Part shown: positions 1-10,193 of the stretch, piece by piece
Layout: each line of letters starts with the position of its first letter
Position numbering within the stretch: the first letter of the stretch is position 1
NCBI GenBank assembly: GCA_020650975.1
Contig: JAIPMN010208846.1
Span: forward strand, 1-22,848
DNA length: 22,848 nt
Origin: Apostichopus californicus
Lineage: Eukaryota > Echinodermata > Holothuroidea > Aspidochirotida > Stichopodidae
Direction of reading: 5' to 3'
Made by a program: the position numbers and the translations under genes
The notes under the pieces: model-generated
Told to the model about the DNA's origin: nothing
The model's database searches: none
The model's input: only the letters and a program-made list of their open reading frames with translations

Positions 1-434
1 TGTCGATGACTTGAATCGAAGACTTAAATGAAGACTTCGGCGACACTTCAGCTAGAACACTTTCCCATCCCGTCTGATCGTGGGCAGAAGTCTGCCCGAT
101 TAACGAGTCGGTTGATACAGATAAAGGCTACACTCTAAGAAATGATTAGTACTTACTTCCCAATAGTTAGTTTAATTGTTCTCAAATATTGGGGGAACAT
201 AGCACTTGAATCCTGTCGATAAAATGTCGATGACTTGAATCGAAGACTTAAATGAAGACTTCGGCGACACTTCAGCTAGAACACTTTCCCATCCCGTCTG
301 ATCGTGGGCAGAAGTCTGCCCGATTAACGAGTCAGTTGATACAGATAAAGGCTACACTCTAAGAAATGATTAGTACTTACTTCCCAATAGTTAGTTTAAT
401 TGTTCTCAAATATTGGGGGAACATAGCACTTGAA
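1..434. repeat. 224-bp tandem duplication, 1.9 copies, at the window edge
   Basis: Copy 1 begins at 1 and copy 2 at 225; both run to a shared agcacttgaa ending at 210 and 434. I see a single difference between them, g at 110 against a at 334. A 14-bp spacer-like stretch (211-224) completes the first period. Each copy contains a near-palindrome, gggcaga-ag-tctgccc, at 82-97 and 306-321. The high identity implies recent duplication or homogenisation. The array may extend upstream of the window. No coding content is evident. Confidence 0.95.
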
Positions 435-1678
435 ACATTTTTGTTTTGTTTGTTTTTCAACTGGGTTTAGCACTTCTTTCCTTAAAGTCTCAATGTGTGT
501 TTGCCAAATTTTAACTTCGATCTTTCCAGCCTACTGCCCTAAAGCTCAGTGAAAATAACACCGTTCTATGCAATTCTCATATTAATAATCATTGTTTTTA
601 TTGAGCTATCTGGCGTTAAACATTTTGAGCTGAATAAAGTTCGGCAGATTTCTTAACGAGTCCTTAGATTCTACAAAATTCACTCAAAATTTGCAAGCCC
701 CGTCTAACAGATCATGCGCCAATCAAATCTCTCTGATTTGTTTACGACCGTTACTCGTTATAGGCATAGCATATGACTTACGAGTGGACGATATAGTATT
801 ACATTTGAGCAATAAACATGCTGATATGGGCGGTCGCAGTGATTTTGCGGTAAATCATATGGTATACATATGGGTAACAGGAAATAAATTTCTTTCGATT
901 GCGACAGCATTTCTCCATTAAACCATGGAGGTCAAACCATTAAACCCACCTGCTCAGAGTGCATTTATAATAATGAAACATGAATCTGCGTCGGAAGTTT
1001 TTTTCCCGCAATTCAGCAGTAAACACGTATACAGATTTTAATTATTGGGTAATAGTTTCTTCAGTTAAGGTAAAACATAAAGGTGCTTGAGTTTGAGTTT
1101 GAGACATTCCTAGTGTTGTTTTTTAATGGTTGCTGCTTGGTATTTCTGTTAATATAATAGTTAACTTACAATACGAGATCAAGAGAAAATAATAACACGC
1201 TTATAATGGCTTATACATATATTTTATATATCTCTCCTTTAAATTACAATATTTCGCAGGAAGATAAATAAGCAATTATGAACAATCTGCAAGATATTTT
1301 ACAAAACTATCCACGCATGTTGGCTGCTATCTAAATCTTCCCTAACTGTTCCCCATGCCTTACAAAGAATATGATAAGGTAATTGCTCTAAATCTCACCA
1401 CCTCGTCCTCCTCTTCCCATGCGAAGAAATATTTTAATTACTTGAGATTAAGCTGCATCCTCATCCTGTCGTCTCTATGTACTCAAAATATTCTGTAAAT
1501 GAGAACAAGAATAAGAAATGTTATTGTCTTTATATGATTATTTGCTATCACGACTTTATATTTATGCTACAAACTTTCAATATACATGATTATCCCCACA
1601 GGAAAAAAACAATTCTTCGATGTAATTGAGTTATAACGATCCTTCCCTGCTTATTTTATTAGTACAGTAAATTTATCG
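435..1678. other. unrecognised AT-rich sequence
   Basis: No reading frame here looks like a gene; the longest open stretches are under 80 codons without codon or splice context. There are short T- and A-rich runs and several isolated acceptor-like cag sites (for example near 1258), but none is paired with a donor at a persuasive distance. I see nothing further that I can support. Confidence 0.6.
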
Positions 1679-1700
1679 TTGCAGGACAAAAAGTATAACA

Positions 1701-1898
1701 CGTCGCAAAACGTTGCAAAGTAGCGACTGTACGTCATCTGTTTGTCCTTTATTCCGCGCAACAACTAGTCTATGTCCTGCTTGCATCACTTTCATGCATG
1801 TGATCAATCTTGGTCATATTGACCTTTCATACACATACAGTGTCGAATCTAAATTTTCGTTTCGAGTGCATAAACTGCCGTCGCAAAACGTCGCAAAG
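1701..1898. repeat. paired 10-bp motif dimers flanking a 158-bp segment
   Basis: A 20-bp word made of two 10-bp halves, cgtcgcaaaa followed by cgtYgcaaag, occurs at 1701-1720 and again at 1879-1898 in the same orientation, with one mismatch. The 158 bp between them is unrecognised. The arrangement could be a target duplication around an insertion, a pair of protein-binding sites, or coincidence. CpG in both halves is notable in an AT-rich setting. Confidence 0.6.
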
Positions 1899-3020
1899 GA
1901 AACTTGATCTCTATGTCGTGTTTTTCCTCATAAAAACCAAGCTATTGTTCATGATTCGTTCATTGTTCGTTCATATGTGTATATAGTTAGTCCAAAATAC
2001 TTTCAGGAATTCCCCCGACTGCGCAATGAAACTGACTGTGTATGCTTATTATCCACTTTATCAAAGCGACGCAATGCGTCTCAAATTGTTGCTATAGAGT
2101 CTGCGATTTGCAGTCCTTACTCTATATATCTCCTCAAAACGAGTAAATATTAATACAACAGAGTAACTAAATGTACATCATAAAAATTTAGAAATATAAG
2201 CAAAAGATGATTGTTAATGTAAGACATAAAAGTGCAAATGCTATATATGCATGTATATGCCTAGACCTATGTGTAGATATAGGACTCTGAAAGATTAAGC
2301 CCTAGCCTAGGTAAAACTTAACAACAAACTATTTATTACCGATCTTAACTATCATAAATACAAACTGAACGAATACTCAAATCAAAATATCAATAACGTA
2401 TCTTATATTACATGCTGAACAAATCGTCATACAGATCCATCTGTATTAGTAATGTGAACTTCGTCATTCATCTTCTGCCACAGCTGACGTCTATGGCAAG
2501 CTATAATAGCTCATTAACTAGAGAAACCACGTTTGTTGGTCGAGACATGCATTGCAACTATACTGCGAGAGATTGTTCGACTTATTCTACTACAGTAATG
2601 TATAGTGCTAGTAAAAGCAGGAGATATGTTATTTCAGTGGATATACAACGGTTCCTTTACACCTCTAAAATCCCATCAATAGATACCTGAAATTCATTCA
2701 TCCCTTAGGACGATTTAATCAGTTGATTGACAGTTCTTGCTGGTCTTTTCAAGCCAACCTTAACCCCCCCCCCCTCTCCTTATGAAGTGATTCGTTTCAT
2801 ACGTAACATAAAAAAGTTGAATAATAGTTTTAACCTGTAGTTGCCGACATGTGTAAAACTATACTTATGATATTAAAGAACAACGGCTGGTCCACATTCT
2901 TTAACTTAATTACACACATCGTGGAAGGATAAAATGTGACATGAATAATAACAAAATAAGACTTAAATTAGATGTTTTCCACGGAGTTTCCCTAAGATTC
3001 CCATCATTTCTATGAATTTT
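1899..3020. other. unrecognised AT-rich sequence with a C homopolymer
   Basis: No gene is recognisable. An 11-base C run lies at 2764-2774. An open stretch of about 90 codons at 2412-2690 has no supporting start context, splice sites or recognisable domain, and I treat it as chance. Confidence 0.6.
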
Positions 3021-3059
3021 ATCTCATCTCCCTACATGCAATGTATAGGGAGATGAGAT
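3021..3059. repeat. perfect 14-bp inverted repeat (hairpin)
   Basis: The arm atctcatctcccta at 3021-3034 is exactly complementary to tagggagatgagat at 3046-3059. The 11-base loop catgcaatgta could itself pair a little further (tacat/atgta). The flanks do not continue the symmetry, so the element is compact. It could be a remnant of a palindromic insertion, a processed small-RNA-type hairpin, or a recombination by-product. I see no homologous second copy elsewhere in the window. Confidence 0.9.
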
Positions 3060-3129
3060 ATTTTACTTTACCCCACATCAGAAATGTGAGGAAGTGTGTG
3101 AGAATGCGCGTGTTGGATGTGACACTTAT

Positions 3130-3420
3130 TTGTAAACACCGTAACTCATAATTTTCACAGTGGATTAAATTCATACTAGGTAATGCTTATTGTGTACAAG
3201 AACCCTATTGTTTCCTGTGCTGTTCAGTGGTCATGTGGGGTCAAGAGTGGTCATAGTCTGAACATCTTGTAAACAGGATAACTCAAGAAGTACATCTTTC
3301 TTGAAATTCATACATAGTGTTTAGATCCAGATTGCTGAGTGCAAGAACCCTATTGAAACTAATAGACGTCAAATGTCAAACGAATTCAACAGGTGTCAAA
3401 TTATGAAAACCTTTTAAACA
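3130..3420. repeat. decayed ~140-bp tandem repeat, about 2.2 copies
   Basis: Copy a starts with ttgtaaacaccgtaactca at 3130 and ends with caagaaccctattg at about 3197-3210. Copy b starts with ttgtaaacaggataactcaa at 3267 and ends with the same caagaaccctattg at 3342-3355. A third start, cttttaaacatcataactc, begins near 3411. The word style (gggtcaagagtggtc, aaacaggataactcaag) resembles dispersed repeats I associate with echinoderm and hemichordate genomes; that link is from memory and not tested. A related pair, tgtcaacaggttat, recurs near 3645 and 3693. Confidence 0.75.
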
Positions 3421-4119
3421 TCATAACTCCAAAATTTAAACTACAATTAATCTGGGAATTCTCCAATGCTATTGCGAAATGGTTTGGTCAAATTCAGTTC
3501 GGTTTAATATTCTGAAGGGGCTCTATAATTCTTCAACAAAACATGCAGTCATCCAGGAAATGAAATTTGCTTTAAAGAGTTGCTAGTCTTGAAAAAACAC
3601 ACTCATGCGGGCCTTTAGCAGTTTGCACCCTCTGAGCTTCAATATGTCAACAGGTTATATCAAATGGTGGAAAAGAAAAAATGCCACAAGGTGTCAACAG
3701 GTTATCTAAATGTTCTCAAACTTGACCACTTTCTCTGTGATGTATGCTAGAGGACTTTCACTTTGGCAGTAAGTTGTGAACATGTTTCACAGTGTATAAA
3801 CAATGTAATGTAGAGCTCTCATTCATTAACAAATATATTAAAGGGATTGTTGGTGACAGAGCTGATTTGCTAGATCAAAATTTGTAAGAGAAAATGTCCT
3901 TTTATCTATACATCCATACATCTATATATGTGTCTATATTTCACATATTAAGACTGTTCTTTCTGGATACTGAAATATTTTGGAATAGAAACTCTATACT
4001 GTACAATTCTTACCAGTGGATTACATGATGCACACAAGACAGTGCTACAAATTAAGAACTGAAAATTTCTGATCTTTTCTGGTTCTCACTAAATTATTGG
4101 CTTTCTAATTACAATATGT
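3421..4119. other. unrecognised AT-rich sequence
   Basis: No gene is recognisable. The stretch holds a twice-used word tgtcaacaggttat (near 3645 and 3693) that may be a further trace of the decayed repeat upstream, and a simple alternating stretch rich in ta, tc and tg near 3905-3950. Confidence 0.55.
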
Positions 4120-4126
4120 ATTGAAA

Positions 4127-4153
4127 TTTCGGTTCCCATGGGACCTTCTTCAG
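4127..4153 (-). mobile_element. hammerhead-like core, probable Penelope-like element end
   Basis: On the minus strand ctgaaga (plus 4147-4153) matches the hammerhead CUGANGA box. A short self-complementary stretch follows (plus 4131-4146, ggt...acc with cc/gg). Then comes gaaa (plus 4127-4130), matching the second conserved box. This CUGANGA - stem II - GAAA order is the catalytic core of minimal type I hammerhead ribozymes, which Penelope-like retroelements are known to carry. I cannot find a convincing stem III and cleavage triplet, so activity is doubtful and this may be only a degenerate trace. No reverse transcriptase frame is visible nearby. Confidence 0.4.
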
Positions 4154-4165
4154 CAATGGCTAGAG

Positions 4166-4659
4166 TTGAAGTCAAAGTAAACTCAAGCAAAATGTATACA
4201 CAGATTGCTTCCCTTACAGGTTTCGTTTATACAGTAAGTTATCCCCTATCTACCATTAGGCAACAGATTGCTAGAGCAAACAAACGTAGCAGTGGGGACG
4301 GGACCTATACATCTCTACAACTCAAAATGCGTACGGAGTTAACACTGGTTAATACGAATTAAAACAGTATCATCTTATTTTGTAAATTAATTTCTGCATA
4401 TTTTTTAACTCCCATTTACGCAGATTTGGAAAGTATAAAAAGTCTCTTCGTAAGTCTCATGTTCGGAGTGTTTTAAAACATGTTGTTGTCAGTATTCCCA
4501 GTATTTCCAAGATGGGAGGGGGGGGGGCGGGGTGTGATATTTAATTATATCGGTTATACCAAAAACTATGTGACTAACCTTGTTATATTTCATCCCTCCA
4601 ATACTTGTATTGATACTCGCCGAGCATAACAACAAACTTATGTCCTCTTAGTAATGATA
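4166..4659. other. unrecognised sequence with a G-rich run
   Basis: The 74-codon open stretch at 4138-4362 is read opposite to the hammerhead-like fragment and has no recognisable domain. An isolated strong acceptor-like site (cttcccttacag, ending 4220) is followed 14 bases later by a gtaagtt donor-like site. This resembles the micro-exon layout downstream, but 14 nt is not a multiple of three and no repeat unit surrounds it. A run of G interrupted by one C lies at 4518-4532. Confidence 0.45.
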
Positions 4660-6120
4660 TCCATATTTTCTGCTTTATTAATGCGGGCGGTTTTCTTTGG
4701 GTAGTCATTTATCTTTGTGATTTGATATGACGAGATAACGAGCAGGAATATAGCTTTGACTGTGTGTGCTCTCATGTTAAACTGAATGTAAAAAAGGAAT
4801 AAAGTTTTGTTCAGACATACACTCACAAAATTAAAAATGTCTTCTTTCTTTTATATGAATAATTGACGAATGACCAATCTTTAAAACTTATTTACAGAAT
4901 TGGTGTGGTTATCCTTTTTATGGTCTCGCACATATCACTATTCAATAATGACATGCACATATGTTGTTATATTTTGATGCAACATGGTTTTGTTTATTTT
5001 CGATTTCCTTCCCAGAAAGACCAAAATCGCATACAGCAAACAAAATCTGATTAACTAAATCGTAATACTATCTATAAAAACAGTTGAGCCAGGGCATGTT
5101 AAGCATACTAAAGTACACTTATATTTGACAATTTTGAATCATTCTTTAGGTCAAAAATTTGTAGTTTTTAAAATTTCCACCCAAATTATGCTGTGTTTGT
5201 GGAAATTTGTAAATCTTCGAATTACAACCTCATATACATACCGTCATGTTATTCTAAAATTGTCTATCCATTGCACCATCATAGTATCGCAGATATGACT
5301 ATGTCAAAGTAATTAACAAGTCGCCCTCTGCTATTGAATTACACAATTAAGTCACATACATTTTGTAACCACCGCTTAGTACTTCCCACATCGTTTGTTG
5401 CTCAAACTCTCTATTCTCCCAATGTTCATTTGATACAGGTACCAGCAACACTTTTTCATCATGATATTCTAGACAAAGTCACTCCTATCAAGAATATTGT
5501 GTCCATCAAAGTAGAGAAACTACGACCATGTATAACTGTCATATCGTTTGTTTTCTCTCTTCGTTCACAGTGTGCAACCATGTATGATTCCGTTCAGGTA
5601 ATGTCGATTCCCCCCCCCCCTCCCCCTCTTAATATTTACACAGGGAACTAAGTTTGCAAAAAAAATATTAAGTTTTCCTATTTATATATATTTCGTCACC
5701 ATCACATTTTATCAATGACGGTGATAAGAAATCACAGAGGTGGAAATCTTCAAAACTGAAATCAGATGTTCGATAATATCCAAAGAGTCTTCGACATTTG
5801 GCAAACATGGATGTATTCCCGCAGAATGTGTACAACTATATCATACATTTCGCCTAGAAACATGTGATCACCCTGATCCGTGACCAAAACATACTCTCAA
5901 CTATACTTAGAATCTCTAAGTCTATAGGACAATGCTTGACTCAAAATGAGGACTTTAAAAATGTTACTATGATAGAGATACATATACATAATAGAGAGTA
6001 ACGCATTTCTAAGACGCATAGCACATGTAAATGACGGAACAAAACAAAATAGGTAAATGTGTTAATTGCTGTTTACATATAAGACTCTTTGGATAGTACG
6101 TATTGAGTTAATTTCCAATT
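4660..6120 (+). repeat. array unit U0 (divergent)
   Basis: The left edge is set where gcgggcggttttctttggg begins to align with the ggcggtttgctcgtttag landmark of later units. U0 carries the type-B-like front segment (gagcaggaata, ttcaataatgacatgc) but a type-A-like exon block without the 60-bp insertion. It has an 11-base C run at 5610-5620. Its tail (gatgttcgataatatcc...agagtcttcgac) is shared only with U5. Greater divergence suggests it is the oldest surviving copy or lies at the edge where homogenisation is weak. Confidence 0.8.
5571..5597 (+). CDS. candidate 27-nt micro-exon of U0
   Basis: A branch-like tataactgtc near 5531 is followed by a pyrimidine tract ending in cgttcacag at 5570, then 27 bases, then the donor gtaatgtcg from 5598. 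In phase 0 the block reads CATMYDSVQ and is open. It aligns with the 3' part of the type A blocks (SATEYDLAE), which supports homology. The length is a multiple of three, so inclusion or skipping would keep the frame. The product is unknown. Only RNA evidence could confirm splicing; shared descent of splice-like motifs is the alternative. Confidence 0.4.
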
Positions 6121-7440
6121 GCTATTTATGGCCTTTATCAATAATGAACAGGCGGTTTGCTCGTTTAGTCATTTATGTTTGAGACTTCATATTTTGTTTA
6201 TTTTCGATATAATTCCCCCAAAACACCAAAATCGCATTCAGCAAACAAATTCTGATAAATTAAATCGTTATACTCTCTACAAAAGATGTTAAGCTAGGGC
6301 ATTTCTAGTAAACTACAGCATATATATTTATGCTTAAAAAATCAATCATACTAATTTATCTGCAAAACTAGGTCAACAATTGTTATTGTTTCAAATTTTC
6401 ACCCAAATTTTGCTGTTGTGTTTGTGAAAATCCGGAAATCTTCGACCTGCAACCTCATATACATACCATCAATCTGTTCTCAAAGTATCTATCCATTGTA
6501 TTATCATAGTATCGCAGATAAGACTATGTCAGAGTAATTGACAAATCGCCCTCTATTGGAGAAAACCATTCAGTGTAGAGCGCCGAATACACAATAAAGT
6601 TACATATATTGTACCCAACGCCCAGAGCTTCCCACATTGTCTGTAGCTCAATCTCTCTATACTCCAAATGTTCATTTGATAGAGTTATCAGCACACTTTA
6701 TGATCATGATTTTCTAATTCTAAACAGAGTCACTCCTATCTATATTTCTGTACATCAACATCAGAGAAACTATAACCATGTCCAACTGTCATATTGTTTG
6801 TTTTCTCTTTTCGTTCACAGCATGATATGGAACATCTCCCTCGGGTAAAACCGAAATCAGAGAGATATTTTCGTTCACAGTCTGCGACCAAGTATGGGGT
6901 AATGCCGAATTGTTGAATCTCTTAATGTATACACAGTGGCAGAGACCTATGTTTGCAATAATATTCAGTTTTCCTATTAATATAGACTTTGTCACCTTCA
7001 CATTTTATCAATGACGGTTATAAGAAATCAGAGAGGTGGAAATCTTCAAAAGTGAAATCTGATATTTGGTAATATCAAAATTTCTTCGACATATGGCAAA
7101 CATGGATGTAGAATGTGTACACATATCGAATACATTTCGCCTACATTTTATACCTTTCATTGCCTTTGGCCAACTCACCCGCTCTCCCTGGTCTGTGACC
7201 TAAACATACTCACAACTATACATGTAAACTCAAAGTCTATAAGACAATCTTGACTTAATCTTTCGACTACAACAATGTTGTTATGATAGAGATACATATA
7301 CAAAATTGAGAGTATCGTATTTATAAAACGCATATCATCTGTAAATGGCGAGACTTAACAAAATAGGTAAATCTGATCAATGCTGTTAACCAAAAGAAAA
7401 AACACTCTTTGGAAGGTACGTTTTGATTTAATTTCCAATT
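6121..7440 (+). repeat. array unit U1 (type A)
   Basis: The unit runs from gctatttatggcc at 6121 to the next occurrence at 7441, 1320 bp. The front goes from gagacttcatatt straight to ttgtttattttcgat, lacking the ~150-bp gagcaggaataaag segment of type B. The tail is of the gatatttggtaatatc kind. The sequence before the unit (tttacatataagactctttggatagtacg) is the form seen before every type A unit. Confidence 0.88.
6821..6898 (+). CDS. candidate 78-nt exon of U1, divisible into 24 + 18 nt micro-exons
   Basis: A first acceptor, tttctcttttcgttcacag, ends at 6820 and a second, atattttcgttcacag, ends at 6880. A donor-like gtaaaacc starts at 6845 and the final donor gtaatg starts at 6899. The possible exons are therefore 6821-6844 (24 nt), 6881-6898 (18 nt) or the whole 78 nt, all multiples of three and all in one open phase. 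The ends read HDMEHLPR and SATKYG. Relative to U3 and U6 the last micro-exon is 9 bases shorter. The function is unknown; the peptide is basic and polar. Confidence 0.4.
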
Positions 7441-8857
7441 GCTATTTATGGCCTTTATCAATAATGAACAGACGGTTTGCTCGTGTAGTCATTTATGTTT
7501 GAGACTTCCTATGGCAAGATACCGAGCAGGAATAAAGCATTACTGAGTGTGAATAAAAACTTACGGTGAATTACGAGTACAGTATATTTATCAATGCATT
7601 TTCTGAGAACAGATAAGAGTGACATGTTACTATTTAATAATGAGATGTATATATGTGATCATGTTTTGATGCAATATATATTTTTTTATTTCATGAACAG
7701 AAATATCAAAATCCCTAACAGCAATCACAATCTTATTGATTAATACGTTACACTATTTAGAAATAAACAGTTCAGCCAGGTTACTTTAATCACACTAATG
7801 TTAAGATATTTTAATTTTTTTTCTCAAAGAATCACTGTTATTTTATTGCTGGACTAGGGCCAAATTTGTTATAGTTTTAAATTTTCACCCAATTTTTTCT
7901 GTGTTTGTAAAAATCTGTAAATCTTCAACCTGCAACCTCATATACAAATCGTCATGTTGTTCTCAAATTATCTTTTCTTTGTACCATCATAGTATCGCAG
8001 ATTAGACTATGTCAGACTAATTAACAAATCGCCCTCTATTGGAGAACCCATTCAGTGTAGAGCGCCGAATACACAATAAAGTTACGTACATTTAGTAACC
8101 AACACAGTACTTCCCGCATCGCATGTAGCACAAAACCTGTATACAATGTTCATTTGATGGAGGTACCGGGAAACACTTTATGATCACGATTATGATGACT
8201 TAGTCACTCTATAAATAGTTTTCTGTACATCAACATCAGAGAAATTATAATCCTGTATAACTGTCATATTGTTTGCTTTTTTTCCGTTCACACATTTGTT
8301 TGCTACTTCTCGTTCTGGTAATGTCGAAATGACTTGCTTTCTTAATATGTACACAGTGGCAGGGAACTAAGTTTTCAAAAATATTTAGTTTTGCCATTAA
8401 TATAGATCTCGTCACTTTCACATTTTATCAATGACGGTTATAAGAAATCAGAGGGGTGGAAATCTTCAAAACTAAAATCTGATATTTTATTATATCCAAA
8501 TGTCTGCGACATATGGCAAACATGAATGTAGAATGTGTACACCTATCGCATACATTTCGCCTACACTTTATACCTTTCATTGCGTTTGGCCAACTCACCC
8601 GCTCTCCCTGGGCTGTGACCAAAACATACTCACAACTATATCTGTAAACTCAAAGTCTATAAGACAATGCTCGACTTAATCTTTCGACTACAACAATGTT
8701 GTTATGATAGAGATACATATACACAATTGAGAGTATCGTATTTATAAAACGCATATCATCTGTAAATGGCGAGACTTAACAAAATAGGTAAATCTGATCA
8801 ATGCTGTTTACATATAATAGACTCTTTGGGTAGTACGTATTGAGTTAATTTCCAATT
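7441..8857 (+). repeat. array unit U2 (type B)
   Basis: This 1417-bp unit contains the full front segment (accgagcaggaataaagcat, gaattacgagtacagtat). Its exon block has an altered acceptor. The tail is of the gatattttattatatcc kind, shared with U7. The end of the unit switches to tttacatataatagactctttgggtagtacg, the form that precedes type A units. Confidence 0.88.
8294..8317 (+). pseudogene. 24-nt micro-exon copy of U2 with a lost acceptor
   Basis: The 24-base block would read ICLLLLVL and is followed by an intact donor gtaatgtcg from 8318. Immediately upstream the other units have ttcacag, but here the bases are ttcacac (ending 8293), so the invariant AG of the acceptor is missing. The pyrimidine tract is also changed (cttttttttccg). 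If the array is a spliced gene, this copy should be skipped. If it is a plain satellite, the change is neutral. Confidence 0.4.
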
Positions 8858-10193
8858 GCTATTTATGGCCTTTCATCAATAATGAACAGGCGGTTTGCTC
8901 GTTTAGTCATTTATGTTTGAGACTTCATATTTTGTTTACTTTCGATGTAATTCCCCCAAAAAACACCAAAATCGCATTCAGGAAACAAATTCTGATTAAT
9001 CGAATCATTATACTCTCTACAAAAAATGTTAAGCTAGGGCATTTCTAGTACACTACAACATATATATGTATGCTTTCAAATATCAATCATACTAATTTAT
9101 CTGCAAAACTAGGTCAACAATTGTTATTGTTTCAAATTTTCACCCAATTTTTGCTGTTGTGTTTGTGAAAATCCGGAAATCTTCGACCTACAACCTCATA
9201 TACATATCGTCATGCCGTTCTCAAATTATCTATCCATTGTACCATCATAGTATCGCAGATAAGACTATGTCAAAGTTATTAACAAATCGCCCTCTATTGG
9301 AGAAAACCATTCAGTGTAGAGACCCGAATACACAATAAAGTTACATATATATTGTTCCCAACGCCCAGAACTTCCCACATTGTCTGTAGCTCAAATTCTC
9401 TTTACTCCAAATGTTCATTTGATAGAGTTATCAGCACACTTTATGATCATGATTTTCTAATTCTAAGCAAAGTCACTCCTATCTATATTTTCTGTACATC
9501 AACATCAGAGAAACTATAACCATGTCCAACTGTCATATTGTTTGATTTCTCTTTTCGTTCACAGCATGGTATGGAACATCTCCCTCGGTTAAAACTGAAA
9601 TCACAGAGATATTTTCGTTCACAGTCTGCAACTGAGTATGATCTCGCTGAGGTAATGCCGAAATTGTTGTCTCTTTTGATTTGTACACAGTGGCAGGGAA
9701 CTAACTTTACAATAATATTCAGCTTTCCTATTAATATAGATTTTTTCACCATCACATTTTATCAATGGCGGTTGTAAGAAATCAGAGAGATGGAAATCTT
9801 CAAAAGTGAAATCTGATATTTGGTAATATCAAAATGTCTTCGACATATGGCAAACATGGATGTAGAATGTGTACACCTATCGAATACATTTCGCCTACAT
9901 TTTATACCGTCCATTGCCTTTGGCCAACTCACGTGCTCTCCCTGGTCGGTGACCAAAATATACTCACAACTATACCTGTAAACTCAAAGTCTATAAGACA
10001 ACCTTGACTTAATCTTTCGACTACAACAATGTTGTTATAATAGAGATACATATACAAAATTGAGAGTAACGTATTTATAAAACGCATAGTATCTGTAAAT
10101 GGCGGAACAAAACAAAATAGGTAAATCTGATCAGTGCTGTTTACCAAAAGAAAAAAAATGTTTTGAAGGTACGTTTTGATTTAATTTCCAATT
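8858..10193 (+). repeat. array unit U3 (type A)
   Basis: This 1336-bp unit has the short front and the long exon block. It closely resembles U1 and U6. The tail is of the gatatttggtaatatc kind and ends in the ttaccaaaagaaaa...gaaggtacg form that precedes type B units. Confidence 0.88.
9565..9651 (+). CDS. candidate 87-nt exon of U3 (24 + 36 + 27)
   Basis: The acceptor ttctcttttcgttcacag ends at 9564, a second acceptor atattttcgttcacag ends at 9624, and the final donor gtaatgcc starts at 9652. The whole 87 nt (29 codons) is open, beginning HGMEHLPR and ending SATEYDLAE. The internal donor seen in U1 and U6 (gtaaaac) is changed to ttaaaac at 9589, so the first 24-nt piece could not be spliced alone with that donor. 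The reading frame is nevertheless intact, which favours the full-length form or the 27-nt form (9625-9651). The product is unknown. Confidence 0.4.

Noticed and set aside
691..921. Open stretch of 76 codons in the left region
   Set aside because: It starts without ATG, has no splice or codon support, no recognisable domain, and its length is unremarkable for this composition.
2412..2690. Open stretch of 92 codons
   Set aside because: No recognisable protein, no acceptor or donor framing it, and no repeat or homology to support coding.
4221..4234. 14-nt block between a strong acceptor and a gtaagtt donor
   Set aside because: The splice-like signals are good, but 14 nt is not a multiple of three, there is no second copy, and it overlaps the possible Penelope-like fragment. 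Probably coincidence.
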